A DNA stretch of 64,000 nucleotides from Camellia lanceoleosa (Eukaryota; Streptophyta; Magnoliopsida; Ericales; Theaceae), in NCBI GenBank assembly GCA_025200525.1, contig CM045763.1:62631018-62695017 (forward strand). The letters are read 5' to 3'. Shown here piece by piece: positions 23,677-35,240 of this stretch. Both the position numbers and the translations under genes were made by a program. Each line of letters starts with the position of its first letter. The stretch's first letter is position 1. The notes under the pieces are model-generated. The model made no database searches. It had not been told where the DNA came from and saw only the letters and a program-made list of their open reading frames with translations.

Positions 23677-26051
23677 TGTAACAACCCCCATACTGTTTAC
23701 CGATAAATTACTAAATTACCTACTGATTATTGCTAAACTGGACTGCTTATGACAGATAATTGAACTAACTGACATATTGAACGGACTGATTGAAAACTGG
23801 AACTAAATTGACTAAGCATATCTATTGTATTGCATGTTTACCTGTTCGATTATTTGATTATCTGTTGGTATGTTTATGTTTAAATTGCAAATTAAAGGCC
23901 TTATTGGCGGCCGAACCGTAAACTGATTTATGTTTTAGGACCACCACAATTTGTGTGATTTAATGGTATAATTATCTGAAAACTGATTAGGTATGATTAA
24001 ATTAGATTAAATGTTGAAATGTTGCAAACTTGGACTTATTTACCCAAACTATCCTTGTAGTGGCCCACTACCTCAAACCTTTTGAGCCTTACTACACTTA
24101 ATGCATTTGATTAAAACAACATTTCATCAGCCTTTGTGTTGCCTCAACTGACCAAAGAAGAGAGTTAGAGGGAGAGAGAATTGTTCTTGTTGATTTAGCT
24201 TGAAATCTTGAAGAATTGAAGGAGTTTTGTACAATTGAGCTTCCCCATCCTAAATACAAGACTTAGGTAAGAGAATTCAACCTTTATTGATGTATTTGAG
24301 CTTGATTCTTGCATGGTTTATGTCAAAATTTAAAATTAAGTCATGAATTAGTCCATACATGTTGAATTAGAGCATAATTCATGTATGCATGTTTGAATTG
24401 ATGAGTTTTGAGTTGAATCCATGGTAAAATGTACATGCATGTTCATAATTAGGCTTGAGTCCATGAATTCATCATGTTCTTGAAGAAATGAGTCCATTTG
24501 AACAAGCTTTGAAGGTTGAATTTGGTTTGAATCCATGCATGTTGCATCTTCTCCATGTTCAAGAAAAATGGGTTTGAAAAATGGTTTTAATTGACTCACT
24601 CTTGGGCTTTGAATTCACAAATTGAGCTTTGAAACTTGTTGTATATTGAATCTAGAGGTGTTTTCCAGAATTTGGGCCCAAGAGGTCGAGTAAAAAGTGG
24701 TAGAATGCTTGGTTTGAGCTTGGAAGGCAATCTGAAATTCAGATTTGGCTTCTTCGCCGAGCGAAGATTCTCGCCGAGCGACCAACGCGTTTACTCGAGC
24801 CACGCCGGCGAAGGATTGGTGGCTCGGCGTAAAATTCGAGCATCCAAGACTTTATCTTGTTTGACGACCGCTCGAGCGAAGGATTTCTCGCTTTCGAGCG
24901 AAGCCTTTGATTTTGGAAGCTCGCTCGAGCGAAGGAATGCTCGCTCGAGCGAGGCTCCTATTTTCAGCAAACTTTGCAAAATGTTTTCTAAGTGTATTTT
25001 TGCATCCTCATCCCATTCTAGGCATTCTTAGGCCTAGTTTAAGGCATCTTAATGAGGATATAGATGTAGAACACACCAAGGAAAATAAGGGATTAAGTTA
25101 TAATATTTCCTAACTGTGTAGCTTAGTGTGTGTTCAACCTGTGAACTGTGTAGGGTTGGTGACTGGGGAGACACGCTCTAGCATACCGTAGCCCAAACTC
25201 TGTGAGTAACAGTTGTGTAAAGATATGTTCAACCGAGAATGTTTTCTGACTGTTTACGGAACTATTTTCTGCAATGATTATTGTTATTTAATTGAATGTA
25301 TGTCCTATATTCTGAAATGTATTGTGGCATCCTTAGCAACTACTGTATACTGTTACAGAGATCTCTGTCGGTTCCCTCGTGGAACCACTACTGTTTACTG
25401 ACTGATGGCCATCATTACTGTTCGGTCTTTAAGGCCTACTGTTTATTGCTATGCTAATGGATGTACTACATATGACTGAATAACTGTTCTAATTGAAAGA
25501 CTAAAATACTGTTTAATGAACTGCTTTCATTGCTGTAAGGACATTTCATTCTTAACCTCTTTACGCTTTATGTTATTCACTGGGCTTTAGCTCACTGTTT
25601 ATATATATATATGTAGGTGCTCAGCCACCAGACTGGAGCTAGGAGCATGGGTTAGACTCCAGTTTTGTCAAGCCAGCCTTTGTGCCTCACTGCGAGGTTC
25701 CGAGTTGCCATGTTATGGCTTTGGGGTGTTTTATTTTTCCCCTCCCGTCAGTCTCCGTACTGTTTGCATTACTGTATAGATCGGTTTAATTGTATCTTGT
25801 TATCAAGGGATTTAGGTCCTGTCTTTGTGTATCAGAATTTTGTATAGATCTTGTTTGAATGTATGAATGCATGAAAAATCTTTTTGGCATACAGACTGTC
25901 ACAGCTCAATGGACATTATTTATTTACTGTAATGGCTTCTGCCAGGCCCCGAACTCTATTTTCTTTGTTCTCATCATTAGCGGGCCTTGGTAATCTCGGA
26001 TTCTTGACGATTCTGATGCTAAACCCATAGGGCCGGGTTTGGGTCGTGACA
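23677..26051 (+). repeat. 5' LTR of the Tekay element
   Basis: 2375 bp, TGTAAC...TGACA. It contains a cluster of CGAGCG-type motifs (24750-24960) and a TATA-like run, TTTATATATATATATG, near 25597. Matches 30787-33154 throughout. Confidence 0.93.
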
Positions 26052-26054
26052 GAG

Positions 26055-26072
26055 TGGTATCAGAGCGATACT
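26055..26072 (+). other. Primer-binding site (initiator tRNA-Met type) of Tekay
   Basis: TGGTATCAGAGC, complementary to the 3' end of plant initiator tRNA-Met, lies 3 bases after the 5' LTR. Confidence 0.9.
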
Positions 26073-26264
26073 TAACCACGAGTTATACCCCACACACCTG
26101 TCCAAATGAGTTATAGGGTGTCCTAAAAAAGTGATTAGGGCATTTCATGAACTTGAAAAGTGTGTGGCTATGTTATGATTGAATACATGTTAATGTGATA
26201 ACTGTCTAAACATGCAACTGTTTATGTTATAATTGCCATAACTGTTGTAACTGCTTATAGTGAA

Positions 26265-27180
26265 ATGGACAATGCAAATGAACCTGAATCCTCGTCTACC
26301 AAGGCAAGAATGGAAAGAATGATGGAACTGATAACTGCTAGACTTGAGCAACAACAGAACCAACAGCCCCCACCTCCTCCTCCTCCGGTACAGCCGGAAC
26401 CAAATGCAAATGTGAATGATGGGGATATTATTGCTCTCACCCATAAATTCAGCAAGATGAAACCGCCATCCTTTCAGGTAGGCCTTGAACTGCTAAAGGC
26501 TGAAGCTTGGGTGCTTGAAACAGAAAAATTATTTGAAGTGTTTCCGTGCTCAGAAGCGAATAAAGTTCTGTTAGCCACCTTCACCCTACAAGAAGAAGCT
26601 AGAAGGTGGTGGATGTTGATCCGTGACACAAATACTGTTATGACTTGGGCTCAGTTCAAGGAGTCCTTCTTTGAAAAGTACTTCCCATAGTGCGTTAGGG
26701 ATAGGAAAGTGACTAAATTTGAACAACTGAGACAGGGTACAATGTTTGTGGCTGAATATGAAGCAAGGTTCACTGAGCTTGCCAGATATGCACCACATAT
26801 GGTGGACACTGACTACAAGAGGCCAGAAAATTTGAGGGTGGCCTTAATGTTGCAATACTTGACCGAATAAGTGTTTTGAAACTACCGACTTTTGTGGGTG
26901 TTCTCGACCGGGCATTGATGGCCGAGTCGAACATTACAGCAGTGAAACAATCTGAAACACCAACAACTGAATGGCATGGTAAAAAGCAGGGCTTCAAATT
27001 CAAGAAAGGCAAGCATAACCCGGCCAACAAGAAACAGAATACGGGGTCAACAACTAGCCCCAGTCAAAGGAGTGGGTTCATTCCACCCTGCTCTGTATGT
27101 GGCAACAAGCACAAAGGGGTTTGTCACAAAATATCCTGAGTTCAATGAGATGTGGCAAAGTGGGCCACATGGTTAGAGAC
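26265..27180 (+). pseudogene. Tekay gag
   Basis: Starts at ATG 26265 (MDNANEPESS). A Gln/Pro-rich N-terminus is followed by the capsid block KMKPPSFQ, AEAWVLETEKLFEV, EEARRWWM and FKESFFEKYFP. The frame is interrupted by a TAG at 26688 (from CAG) and a frameshift near 26822. It then continues with FEGGLNVAILDR-like sequence and a basic tail. A CCHC-like knuckle is recognisable across a frame change at 27100-27180 (CGKVGHMVRDC). Gag would package element RNA. Confidence 0.83.
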
Positions 27181-27274
27181 TGTCCCTCTGCTCCGCAAGC
27201 TAGTAGCAAAGCTACACCAAGCGCAGCAGCGTCAACTGTAGCACCAAAGCCTAACCCCAAAGCTATCGGGAAAG

Positions 27275-27760
27275 AGCCTATGAGGCAGGGCCAAGTGTTC
27301 GCCCTAGTACCGGGAGACGTGCAAAATACTGAAACCATTGTGTCAGGTATCCTCTCTATTTGTACACAAAATGCATATGTATTGATTGATTCGGGGTCTA
27401 CACACTCATATGTATCACATGCTTTCTCACGGAAATTGAATAGACCCTTAGAACCCATGATTTACTTGTTAGCTGTATCATCACCTATTGGGGGATCCAT
27501 GACATGTGCATATATGTATCCTGCTTGTGAGATTATTGTTGGGGATATGCATCTGTTTATTGATTTACTGCCATTGAACATTGATCATTTCGATGTAATA
27601 TTGGGGATGGATTGGTTACAAAAATATCATGCCACCATTGATTGTGTGACCAAACAAGTTGTTTTCCGTCCACCTGGTTTGCCTGAATTTGTGTTTAATG
27701 GGAGTGGAGTGGTACCTCCTCCATATTTGATTTCTTCAGTGAAAGCTGTTAAATTAATTA
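27275..27760 (+). pseudogene. Tekay aspartic protease
   Basis: The active-site block reads VLIDSGSTHSYVS (DSG), followed by the DVILGMDWL block about 70 residues later, typical of retropepsins of plant chromoviruses. This segment is open in the same frame as the start of RT (27097-28053). It would cleave the polyprotein. Confidence 0.85.
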
Positions 27761-27839
27761 GAAAGGGGTGTAAAGGATATCTGTGTTCTGTGCTGACTGT
27801 GTCTACTGATGATAGTGTTAAAACTAATGTGAATTGTAT

Positions 27840-29205
27840 TCCTATAGTCAGAGAATTCCCAGATGTATTTCCAGATGATCTGCCAGGGGATTTAATTGAC
27901 AGGGAAATTGAATTTACTGTGGATGTGGTTCCGAGTACACAGCCAATATCTAAAGCTCCTTACAGAATGGCCCCAACCGAACTGAAGGAGTTGAAAGTGC
28001 AATTGCAAGAACTGTTAGACAAGAAGTTTATCAGGCCCAGTACTTCACCGTGAGGTGCACCTGTTTTGTTTGTTAAGAAGAAAGATGGCTCACTGAGACT
28101 GTGCATTGATTACCGTGAATTGAACAAGGTAACTGTGAAAAATAAATACCCATTGCCACGTATTGGTGATTTATTTGATCAGTTACAGGGTGCACAAGTG
28201 TTTTCCAAGATTGATCTCAGATCGGGGTATCATCAACTGAAAGTTAAGCCAGAAGACATTGATAAAACTGCTTTTAGAACGAGGTATGGCCATTACAAAT
28301 TTTTAGTTATGCCATTCGGAGTCACGAATGCCCCTGCTGCATTTATGGACCTTATGAACAGAATTTTTAAACCATACCTTGATGATTTCATTGTAGTATT
28401 TATTGATGACATACTGATTTATTCAAAAAGTAGAGAAGAACATGAACACCATCTGAGACTTGCCCTGCAGACCTTAAGAGAATAGAAATTGTATGCTAAA
28501 CTGTCTAAATGTTAATTCTGGCTTGATCATGTTATGTTTTTGGGGCATGTTGTTAGCAAAGATGGAATTTCTGTTGATCTGCAGAAAATTGAAGCTGTAG
28601 TGAACTGGCCTAGACCAACAAATGTGACTGAAGTTCGAAGCTTTTTGGGATTGGCTGGATATTACAGAAGATTTGTCAAAGACTTCTCCAAAATTGCCCT
28701 ACCCCTGACTCAGTTAACTCAGAAGGGGACATCATTTGACTGGACTGACCAGAGGGAATCAGCATTCCAAGAGTTGAAAACTCGACTTGTGACTGCACCG
28801 GTTTTGACTTTACCTTCAAGTACGGATGGTTATACTGTATTTAGTGATGATTCTCATAAGGGTTTGGGGTGTGTTTTAATGCAGAATAGGAGAGTTATTG
28901 CCTATGCTTCCCAACAGTTGAGACCACATGAAAAGAACTACCCAACCCATGATTTGGAACTGGCTGCAGTAGTGTTTGCACTGAAAATCTGGCATCACTA
29001 CCTTTATGGGGCGACATGTGAAGTATACACCGACCACAAGAGTTTGAAATATTTCTTCACACAGAAAGAACTAAATATGAGACAGCGCAGATGGCTAGAA
29101 TTGATCAAAGACTATGACCTACAGATTTTGTACCATCCGGGAAAAGCCAATACTGTTGCCGATGCATTGAGCCGGAAGTCAATTGCCAACTTAGCTTGTT
29201 TGCTC
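27840..29205 (+). pseudogene. Tekay reverse transcriptase and RNase H
   Basis: RT motifs in order: [45 protein letters not shown] and the catalytic [10 protein letters not shown]. RNase H follows, with [17 protein letters not shown], a [12 protein letters not shown] helix, YTDHKSLKY and the [10 protein letters not shown] end. Stops at about 28051 (TGG to TGA), 28483 and 28513 interrupt it. Otherwise the domain order and spacing are standard for Ty3/gypsy. Confidence 0.88.
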
Positions 29206-29348
29206 ACCGGACAGAAAGAATTGCTTTATGATATCAAAAAATCTGAAATTGAAATTGTCTTGAAAGAACAAGGTGGAACAATAGCTGCCATTACTGCTCA
29301 ACCAGCCTTGATTGAAGAAGTTAAGAGAAACAGCAACTGGATGACTTT

Positions 29349-30248
29349 TTGAAAAAGATCATCGAAGAAAGAGAGTCTAAGCCGAGACCGGGTTTCAAAT
29401 TTGAGAATAATGTGCTGAAATTTCAAGAAAGACTGTGTGTGCCGAATGACACTGAACTGAAAAGAAGAGTGCTGGAAGAGGGCCACAATTCAAAATTGTC
29501 TATCCACCCAGGGAATACGAAAATGTACCAAGATCTAAAACAGAATTTCTGGTGGCCGGGAATGAAGAAAGAAATTGCCGACTTTGTGTCCAAATGTCTT
29601 CATTGCCAACAAGTCAAAGCTGAACATCAACGACCCGAACCCTTACCCATACCAGAGTGGAAATTGGAGCATATCACGATGGATTTTATCGTTGGGTTAC
29701 CTCGCTCCAGAAAAGGTATGGATTCAATTTGGGTTATTGTTGATAGACTAACCAAATCTGCTCACTTCTTACCTGTCAAGACAATCTATAATGCGGACAA
29801 ATTGGCTGTTATCTATATTGATGAAATTGTGAGACTGCATGGAGTGCCTGTGTCTATTGTTTCTGACAGGGATTCGAAGTTTACATCGAGGTTTTGGCAA
29901 AGCCTACAGACTGCATTGGGTACTGAATTGAGGCTGAGTAGTGCCTACCATCCTCAGACAGATGGCCAGTCAGAAAGGACCATCCAGACTCTGGAGGATT
30001 TACTGAGAATGTGTGTCCTTGATTTTCAGGGAGATTGGGAAAGTCATTTGCCCTTAGTTGAATTTGCCTACAATAACAGCTACCATTCGAGTATTGGTAT
30101 GGCGCCTTTCGAGGCATTGTATGGCAGGAAATGTCAATCTCCAATTTGTTGGGCAGAAGTTAGAGATGGGCCTTTGCTTGGGCCCGAGATTGTATATGAA
30201 ACGACTGAAAAGATAAAACTGATACAAAGAAAGACCGAAACCGCATGA
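29349..30248 (+). pseudogene. Tekay integrase core
   Basis: The HHCC domain ([19 protein letters not shown]) and the DD35E core are visible: [12 protein letters not shown], then [13 protein letters not shown], then [10 protein letters not shown]. The frame is offset from RNase H by a frameshift near 29350 and ends at a stop at 30246 before the C-terminal domain. Confidence 0.88.
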
Positions 30249-30698
30249 GTAGAGAAAAGTTATGCGGATGTCAGAAGACGGGACAGAGAGTATGAAGTGG
30301 GTGATCACGTTTTTGTGAAAGTGACACCAATGAAAGGCCAGACTCGTTTTGGAGTCAAAGGCAAGTTAGCGCTGCGGTATGTCAGACCGTATGAGATTAT
30401 TGAGAAAATTAATCCGGTAGGGTATCAAGTTGCGCTCCCTCCTGAAATGGAGCATATGCATAATGTTTTCCACATTTCGATGTTGAGAGATTATCTCCGG
30501 GATCCCTTCCACGTGATTGAGCCTACTCGTATCGTGTTGAGTGATGACTACACTTACGAGGAACGGCCTATACAGATTGTAAACAGACGGATCAAGAAAC
30601 TGAGAAACAAAGAGATCCCGTTAGTGAAAGTTGACTGGCAGAACCATGGTGGTGTATATGCCACTTGGGAAAGGGAAGACGACATGGCTAAGCGATAA
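30249..30698 (+). pseudogene. Tekay integrase C-terminus and chromodomain
   Basis: After the GDHVFVKVTPMKG block typical of the integrase C-terminus comes MLRDYLRDPFHVI and a chromodomain-like end. This has the pattern YEERPIQIVNRRIKKLRNKEI, then VKVDWQNHGGVYATWEREDDM. The chromodomain in chromoviruses binds histone marks and steers integration into heterochromatin. The stop codon is at 30696-30698. Confidence 0.85.
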
Positions 30699-30771
30699 CT
30701 TGATTTGTTCCCGCTGGATCCTGTTTTCTTCCAGAATGAAGGTAACTCGAGTTTAGAGGACTAAACTCCTT

Positions 30772-30786
30772 ATAAGGAGGGGAGAC
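30772..30786 (+). other. Polypurine tract of Tekay
   Basis: AAGGAGGGGAGAC immediately before the 3' LTR, the second-strand priming site. Confidence 0.85.
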
Positions 30787-33154
30787 TGTAACAACCCCCA
30801 TACTGTTTACCGATAAATTACTGAATTACCTACTGATTATTGCTAAACTGGACTGCTTATGACAGATAATTGAACTAATCGACATCTTGAAGCAATCGAT
30901 TGAAAATTGAACCTAATTGACTAAGCATATTTATTGTATTGCATGTTTACCTGTTCGATTATTTGATTATCTGTTGGTATGTTTATGTTTAAATTGCAAA
31001 TTAAAGGCCTTATCGGCGGCCGAACCGTAAACTGATTTATGTTTTAGGACCACCACAATTTGTGTGATTTAATGGTATAATTATCTGAAAACTGATTAGG
31101 TATGATTAAATTAGATTAAATGTTGAAATGTTGCAAACTTGGACTTATTTACCCAAACTAGCCTTGTAGTGGCCCACTACCTCAAACCTTTTGAGCCTTA
31201 CTACACTTAATGCATTTGATTAAAACAACATTTCATCAGCCTTTGTGTTGCCTCAACCGACCAAAGAAGAGAGTTAGAGGGAGAGAGAATTGTTCTTGTT
31301 GATTTAGCTTGAAATCTTGAAGAATTGAAGGAGTTTTGTACAATTGAGCTTCCCCATCCTAAATACAAGACTTAGGTAAGAGAATTCAACCTTTATTGAT
31401 GTATTTGAGCTTGATTCTTGCATGGTTTATGTCAAAATTTAAAATTAAGTCATGAATTAGTCCATACATGTTGAATTAGAGCATAATTCATGTATGCATG
31501 TTTGAATTGATGAGTTTTGAGTTGAATCCATGGTAAAATGTACATGCATGTTCATAATTAGGCTTGAGTCCATGAATTCATCATGTTCTTGAAGAAATGA
31601 GTCCATTTGAACAAGCTTTGAAGGTTGAATTTGGTTTGACTCCATGCATGTTGCATCTTCTCCATGTTCATGAAAAATGGGTTTGAAAAATGGCTTTAAT
31701 TAACTCACTCTTGGGCTTTGAATTCACAAATTGAGCTTTGAAACTTGTTGTATATTGAATCTAGAGGTGTTTTCCAGAATTTGGGCCCAAGAGGTCGAGT
31801 AAAGAGTGATAGAATGCTTGGTTTGAGCTTGGAAAGCAAATCTGGAAAGTCCAGATTTGGCTTCTTCGCTCGAGCGAAGGATTCCTCGCTCGAGCGACCA
31901 ACGTTTACTCTGAGCCACGCTCGAGCGAAGGATTGATGGCTCGAGCGTAAAATTCGAGCATCCGGTACTTTTCTTTGTTTGATGAACCGCTCGGCGAAGG
32001 ATTTCGCTCGGGCGAAGCCTTTGATTTTGGAAGCTCGCTCGAGCGAAGGAATGCTCGCTCGAGCGAGGCTCCTATTTTCAGCAAACTTTGCAAAATGTTT
32101 TCTAAGTGTATTTTTGCATCCTCATCCCATTCTAGGCATTCTTAGGCCTAGTTTAAGGCATCTTAATGAGGATATAGATGTAGAACACACCAAGGCAAAT
32201 AAGGGATTAAGTTATAATATTTCCCAACTGTGTAGCTTAGTGTGTGTTCAACCTGTGAACTGTGTAGGGTTGGCGACTGGGGAGATACGCTCTAGCATAC
32301 TGTAGCCCAAACTCTGTGAGTAACAGTTGTGTAAAGATATGTTCAACCGAGAATGTTTTCTGACTATTTACGGAACTATTTTCTGCAATGATTATTGTTA
32401 TTTAATTGAATGTATGTCCTATATTCTGAAATGTATTGTGGCATCCTTAGCAACTACTGTATACTGTTACTGCTACTATTACAGAGATCTCTGTCGGTTC
32501 CCTCATGGAACCACTACTGTTTACTGACTAATGGCCATCAGGCTTACTGTTTACTGCTATGCTAATGGATGTACTACATATCACTGAATAACTGTTCTGA
32601 TTGAAAGACTGAAATACTATTTAATGAACTGTTTTCATTACTGTTAGGACATTTCATTCTTAACCTCTTTACGCTTTATGTTATTCACTGGGCTTTAGCT
32701 CACTGTTTATATATATATGTAGGTGCTCAGCCACCAGACCGGAGCTAGGAGCATGCGTTAGATTCCAGTTTTGTCAAGCCAGCCTTTGTGCCTCACTGCG
32801 AGGTTCCGAGTTGCCATGTTATGGCTTTGGGGTGTTTTATTTTTCCCCACCGTCGGTCTCCGTACTGTTTGCATTATCAGATAGATCGACTTCTAACTAT
32901 CATTATCAAGGATTAGGTCCTGTCTTTGTGTATTTGTAAATTTTGTATAGACTGTACTGTTTGAATGTATGAATGCATGAAAAATCTTTTTGGCATACAG
33001 ACTGTCATAGCTCAATGGACAATATTTATTTACTGTATTGGCTTCCGCCAGTTCTGAACTCTGCTTTTCGTTTCTATCATAAGCGGGCCTTGGTAATCTC
33101 GGATTCTTGGCGATTCTGATGCTAAACCCATAGGGCCGGGTTTGGGTCGTGATA
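30787..33154 (+). repeat. 3' LTR of the Tekay element
   Basis: 2368 bp, pair of 23677-26051. The region 31865-32065 holds several intact CGCTCGAGCG palindromes where the 5' LTR often has shorter CGCCGAGCG forms. It ends GTGATA instead of GTGACA. Confidence 0.93.
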
Positions 33155-34276
33155 ATCAGCCAGAAAAGTTTGCAGCCAGACAGGTCCTTTATTGGCTTTG
33201 AAAGGACAAAAGAAGGAGGCAGATAGAGAAATAGGAAGTTGGTGAAAGAAAGCAAGGTAATAAGCAAAGGAAGCAGGATAAAGGACAATCCTAGCATACT
33301 TCTCCCCATAGGTACTAGGATCCTAAACAAGGAATTTTAGGCATTTAGAATACAGATCAGTGAAATAGGCGAAGAGCCAGAGCTGGAGCACCCAGAGGGG
33401 ACCTCCTTGGTTAACATCAAGTGGTCTTTCACAAAATTGGAAGCAAGCTCTGTAAACATGGCCTAAAACATAAGAAGCAAGAGCTATACGTTTTTTCAAG
33501 ACAAGTGCCTTCGCGAGTGGAGCGAACTCATGCATAATCCTCTGAGACGATGTGCAAAAGAGAAATTTACATAACCAATATAAAATAAAGGAAAAGAGTT
33601 CTCTATCTTTCACGAGGCCTTCCCTTTTATTTTCAGCCTTTACGAAGTCACTATAAGAAGAGTTTAAGGCTGGAAGGGAAAATTTGACAGGGAGGTCCGG
33701 GTAGTTAGAAGTAAAAGGAGAGCCATGGGGTGAAAGCTTTAAAAGATGGCAAATATCGAGAACGGTGGGGGTCATCATGCCGCACCGAAATTGGAAGAAA
33801 TTAAAAGCCATATTCCAAAAACATAGAGTACCATGAATTAAAAAAGGGTCCTTAGGAATGATGAACCTGGAAAGACGAAGGGCGTCGAGGATATAGAGCT
33901 CCTGTAGGTCATCTTCTCTTGCAGACACAACCCTGTCATACCATTCCTCCCATTCGATTCTCAATGTCGGCCAGCAGTGATGAGGCCGGGTCATTCTCCA
34001 ATTGCTCCAGTCAAGCCCTCCTTCGTAGAGAAGAAAGTGGTCCTCCAAACGGGGATATAAAGCTGGAAGTTGGTCAGGGGCCTCCCGAAAGATGGGACCT
34101 AGGACGTACTCTTGTTGGTTGCTGTGGCGAGGAACAAAGAGACGTCCATCTATGGCGCTTGACCCACCAGTTGTTAGCTTGGCGATTTCTTCATCAATAC
34201 ATTTTTTCAAAGCTATGGTAGGGCTAATACGGTCGCCAGCGAGCACTTTCAGCGAGGAAGGATCCATTGATAGCAA

Positions 34277-35240
34277 GTAGCAAGGAAGAGAGAGTTAACA
34301 GAAGATCGGTAGGGTTTGTGTGTTAAAAGAGCAAGTGATTTCAGAGCACGAAACAAAAGGATTTTTAAAAGCTTTTGTGTCTGAAAAATATATTGCGTAA
34401 GTCATTAAGTACTAGAAGTACGAATACGAAGAGTTTTCTTCAATTTTGAGACTTTTGGAGGGAAAAACAAAGTCCATACGCTGAGGTTAGCTTCGAAGTG
34501 AAATATTTGGTTTCGAAGCTAAATTTTGGCGCCAAAAGTCAAGTAACAACGGCTTCGAAACAAAGAAGCCAGCTTCGAAGCACATTTCCATACTTAAAGA
34601 TGCAAGAATGCTCGAGTAGTGGTCTACTTCAAAGGGATTAAAGACCTGTTTGAGGTTTATTAATGAAAGTAACGACCTTCGAAGCAAAACTTAGGATTCT
34701 TTAAGGATGAGAATTGGTGTTCGAAACATCAAAACCAAACGTTGGTGTCTATATATACAAAAGGAGATTGTCTTTTGAACTAAAACAGCGTGGACTGCTC
34801 TTCGAAGCAAAAGTGGTCAATTTAAAATTGGTTGGCTATATTAACCATGACCATATAATTGGTTATAATTAAAACAAGCTTTGAGGAGTAAGATTGTTAA
34901 ATTCGAAGCACCAATTCTAAACAAAAATCAACAAGAGTTGGTAACCATAGTCCATAAATTGGAAAATTCATCTCAACATCCTTATTGGAATTGATTGGAT
35001 TTATATTCGAAGGATAAGATTGTTAAATTCGAAGCACTGATTCTAAATAAAAATCAGCAACATTGTCAATTTTATTCCAAAAATTGGAAGAATTCGTGTT
35101 GATTTTAGTGTTTTAACAATTGTGTCCAGTTTTGAAGGATGAGTTTATTCAGAAAGAAGTTCAAAAATTGCTTTTAAAGATGAATGGAGGCAGAATCGAA
35201 TAATGCCAAAACAGTCTTAGTTGTATTAAAGAAAAAGCAA
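34277..35240. other. Spacer between the two antisense genes of the Tat element
   Basis: No coding frame is convincing. It holds an unusual density of TTCGAA hexamers (34490-35030) and a TATATATAC run at 34749. As the region upstream of the minus-strand PMD-like gene, it is the likely place of its promoter; this is inference. Confidence 0.45.

Larger units (their letters stand above)
23677..33154 (+). mobile_element. Del/Tekay-type chromovirus nested in the Tat element
   Basis: Two about 2.37-kb LTRs (TGTAACAACC...GTGACA/GTGATA) are flanked by the target duplication ATCAG (23672-23676 and 33155-33159). The internal order is PBS, gag, protease, RT, RNase H, integrase, chromodomain and polypurine tract. 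Long LTRs, a tRNA-Met-type PBS and a C-terminal chromodomain fit the Del/Tekay clade. A few stops and frameshifts make it non-autonomous. Its LTRs are closer to each other than the host element's LTRs over most of their length. Confidence 0.93.
21224..34276 (-). pseudogene. Antisense plant-mobile-domain-like gene of the Tat element, spliced, split by Tekay
   Basis: The minus-strand gene starts at 34276 (MLSMDPSSL) or 34267. It has three exons: 34276-33160 continued at 23671-23161; 23086-22499; and 22410-21224. The Tekay insertion sits inside the first exon. Counting the 5-bp target duplication once, the frame is continuous, giving about 1,135 codons. The N-terminal part (about 34120-33330) resembles plant mobile domain proteins: WEEWYDRV, LYILDALRLSRF, FWNMAFNFFQFRCGMMTPTVLD and CHLLKLSPHG blocks. 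Exon 2 is rich in KKRK/RRKRKK nuclear-localisation-like clusters. Exon 3 ends in a coiled coil (about 21500-21230). Introns of 74 and 88 bp have GT-AG ends. Three in-frame stops (about 33324, 22385, 21543) could each derive from one transition. Antisense ORFs between pol and the 3' LTR are known in Tat elements. The PMD assignment is from motif memory. Confidence 0.75.

Noticed and set aside
27078..27458. 126-codon minus-strand frame in Tekay
   Set aside because: Antisense shadow of gag/protease; no conserved motif.
26265..30698. Idea that Tekay is still autonomous
   Set aside because: Stops at 26688, 28051, 28483, 28513 and 30246 and frameshifts near 26822, 27140 and 29350 interrupt gag-pol.
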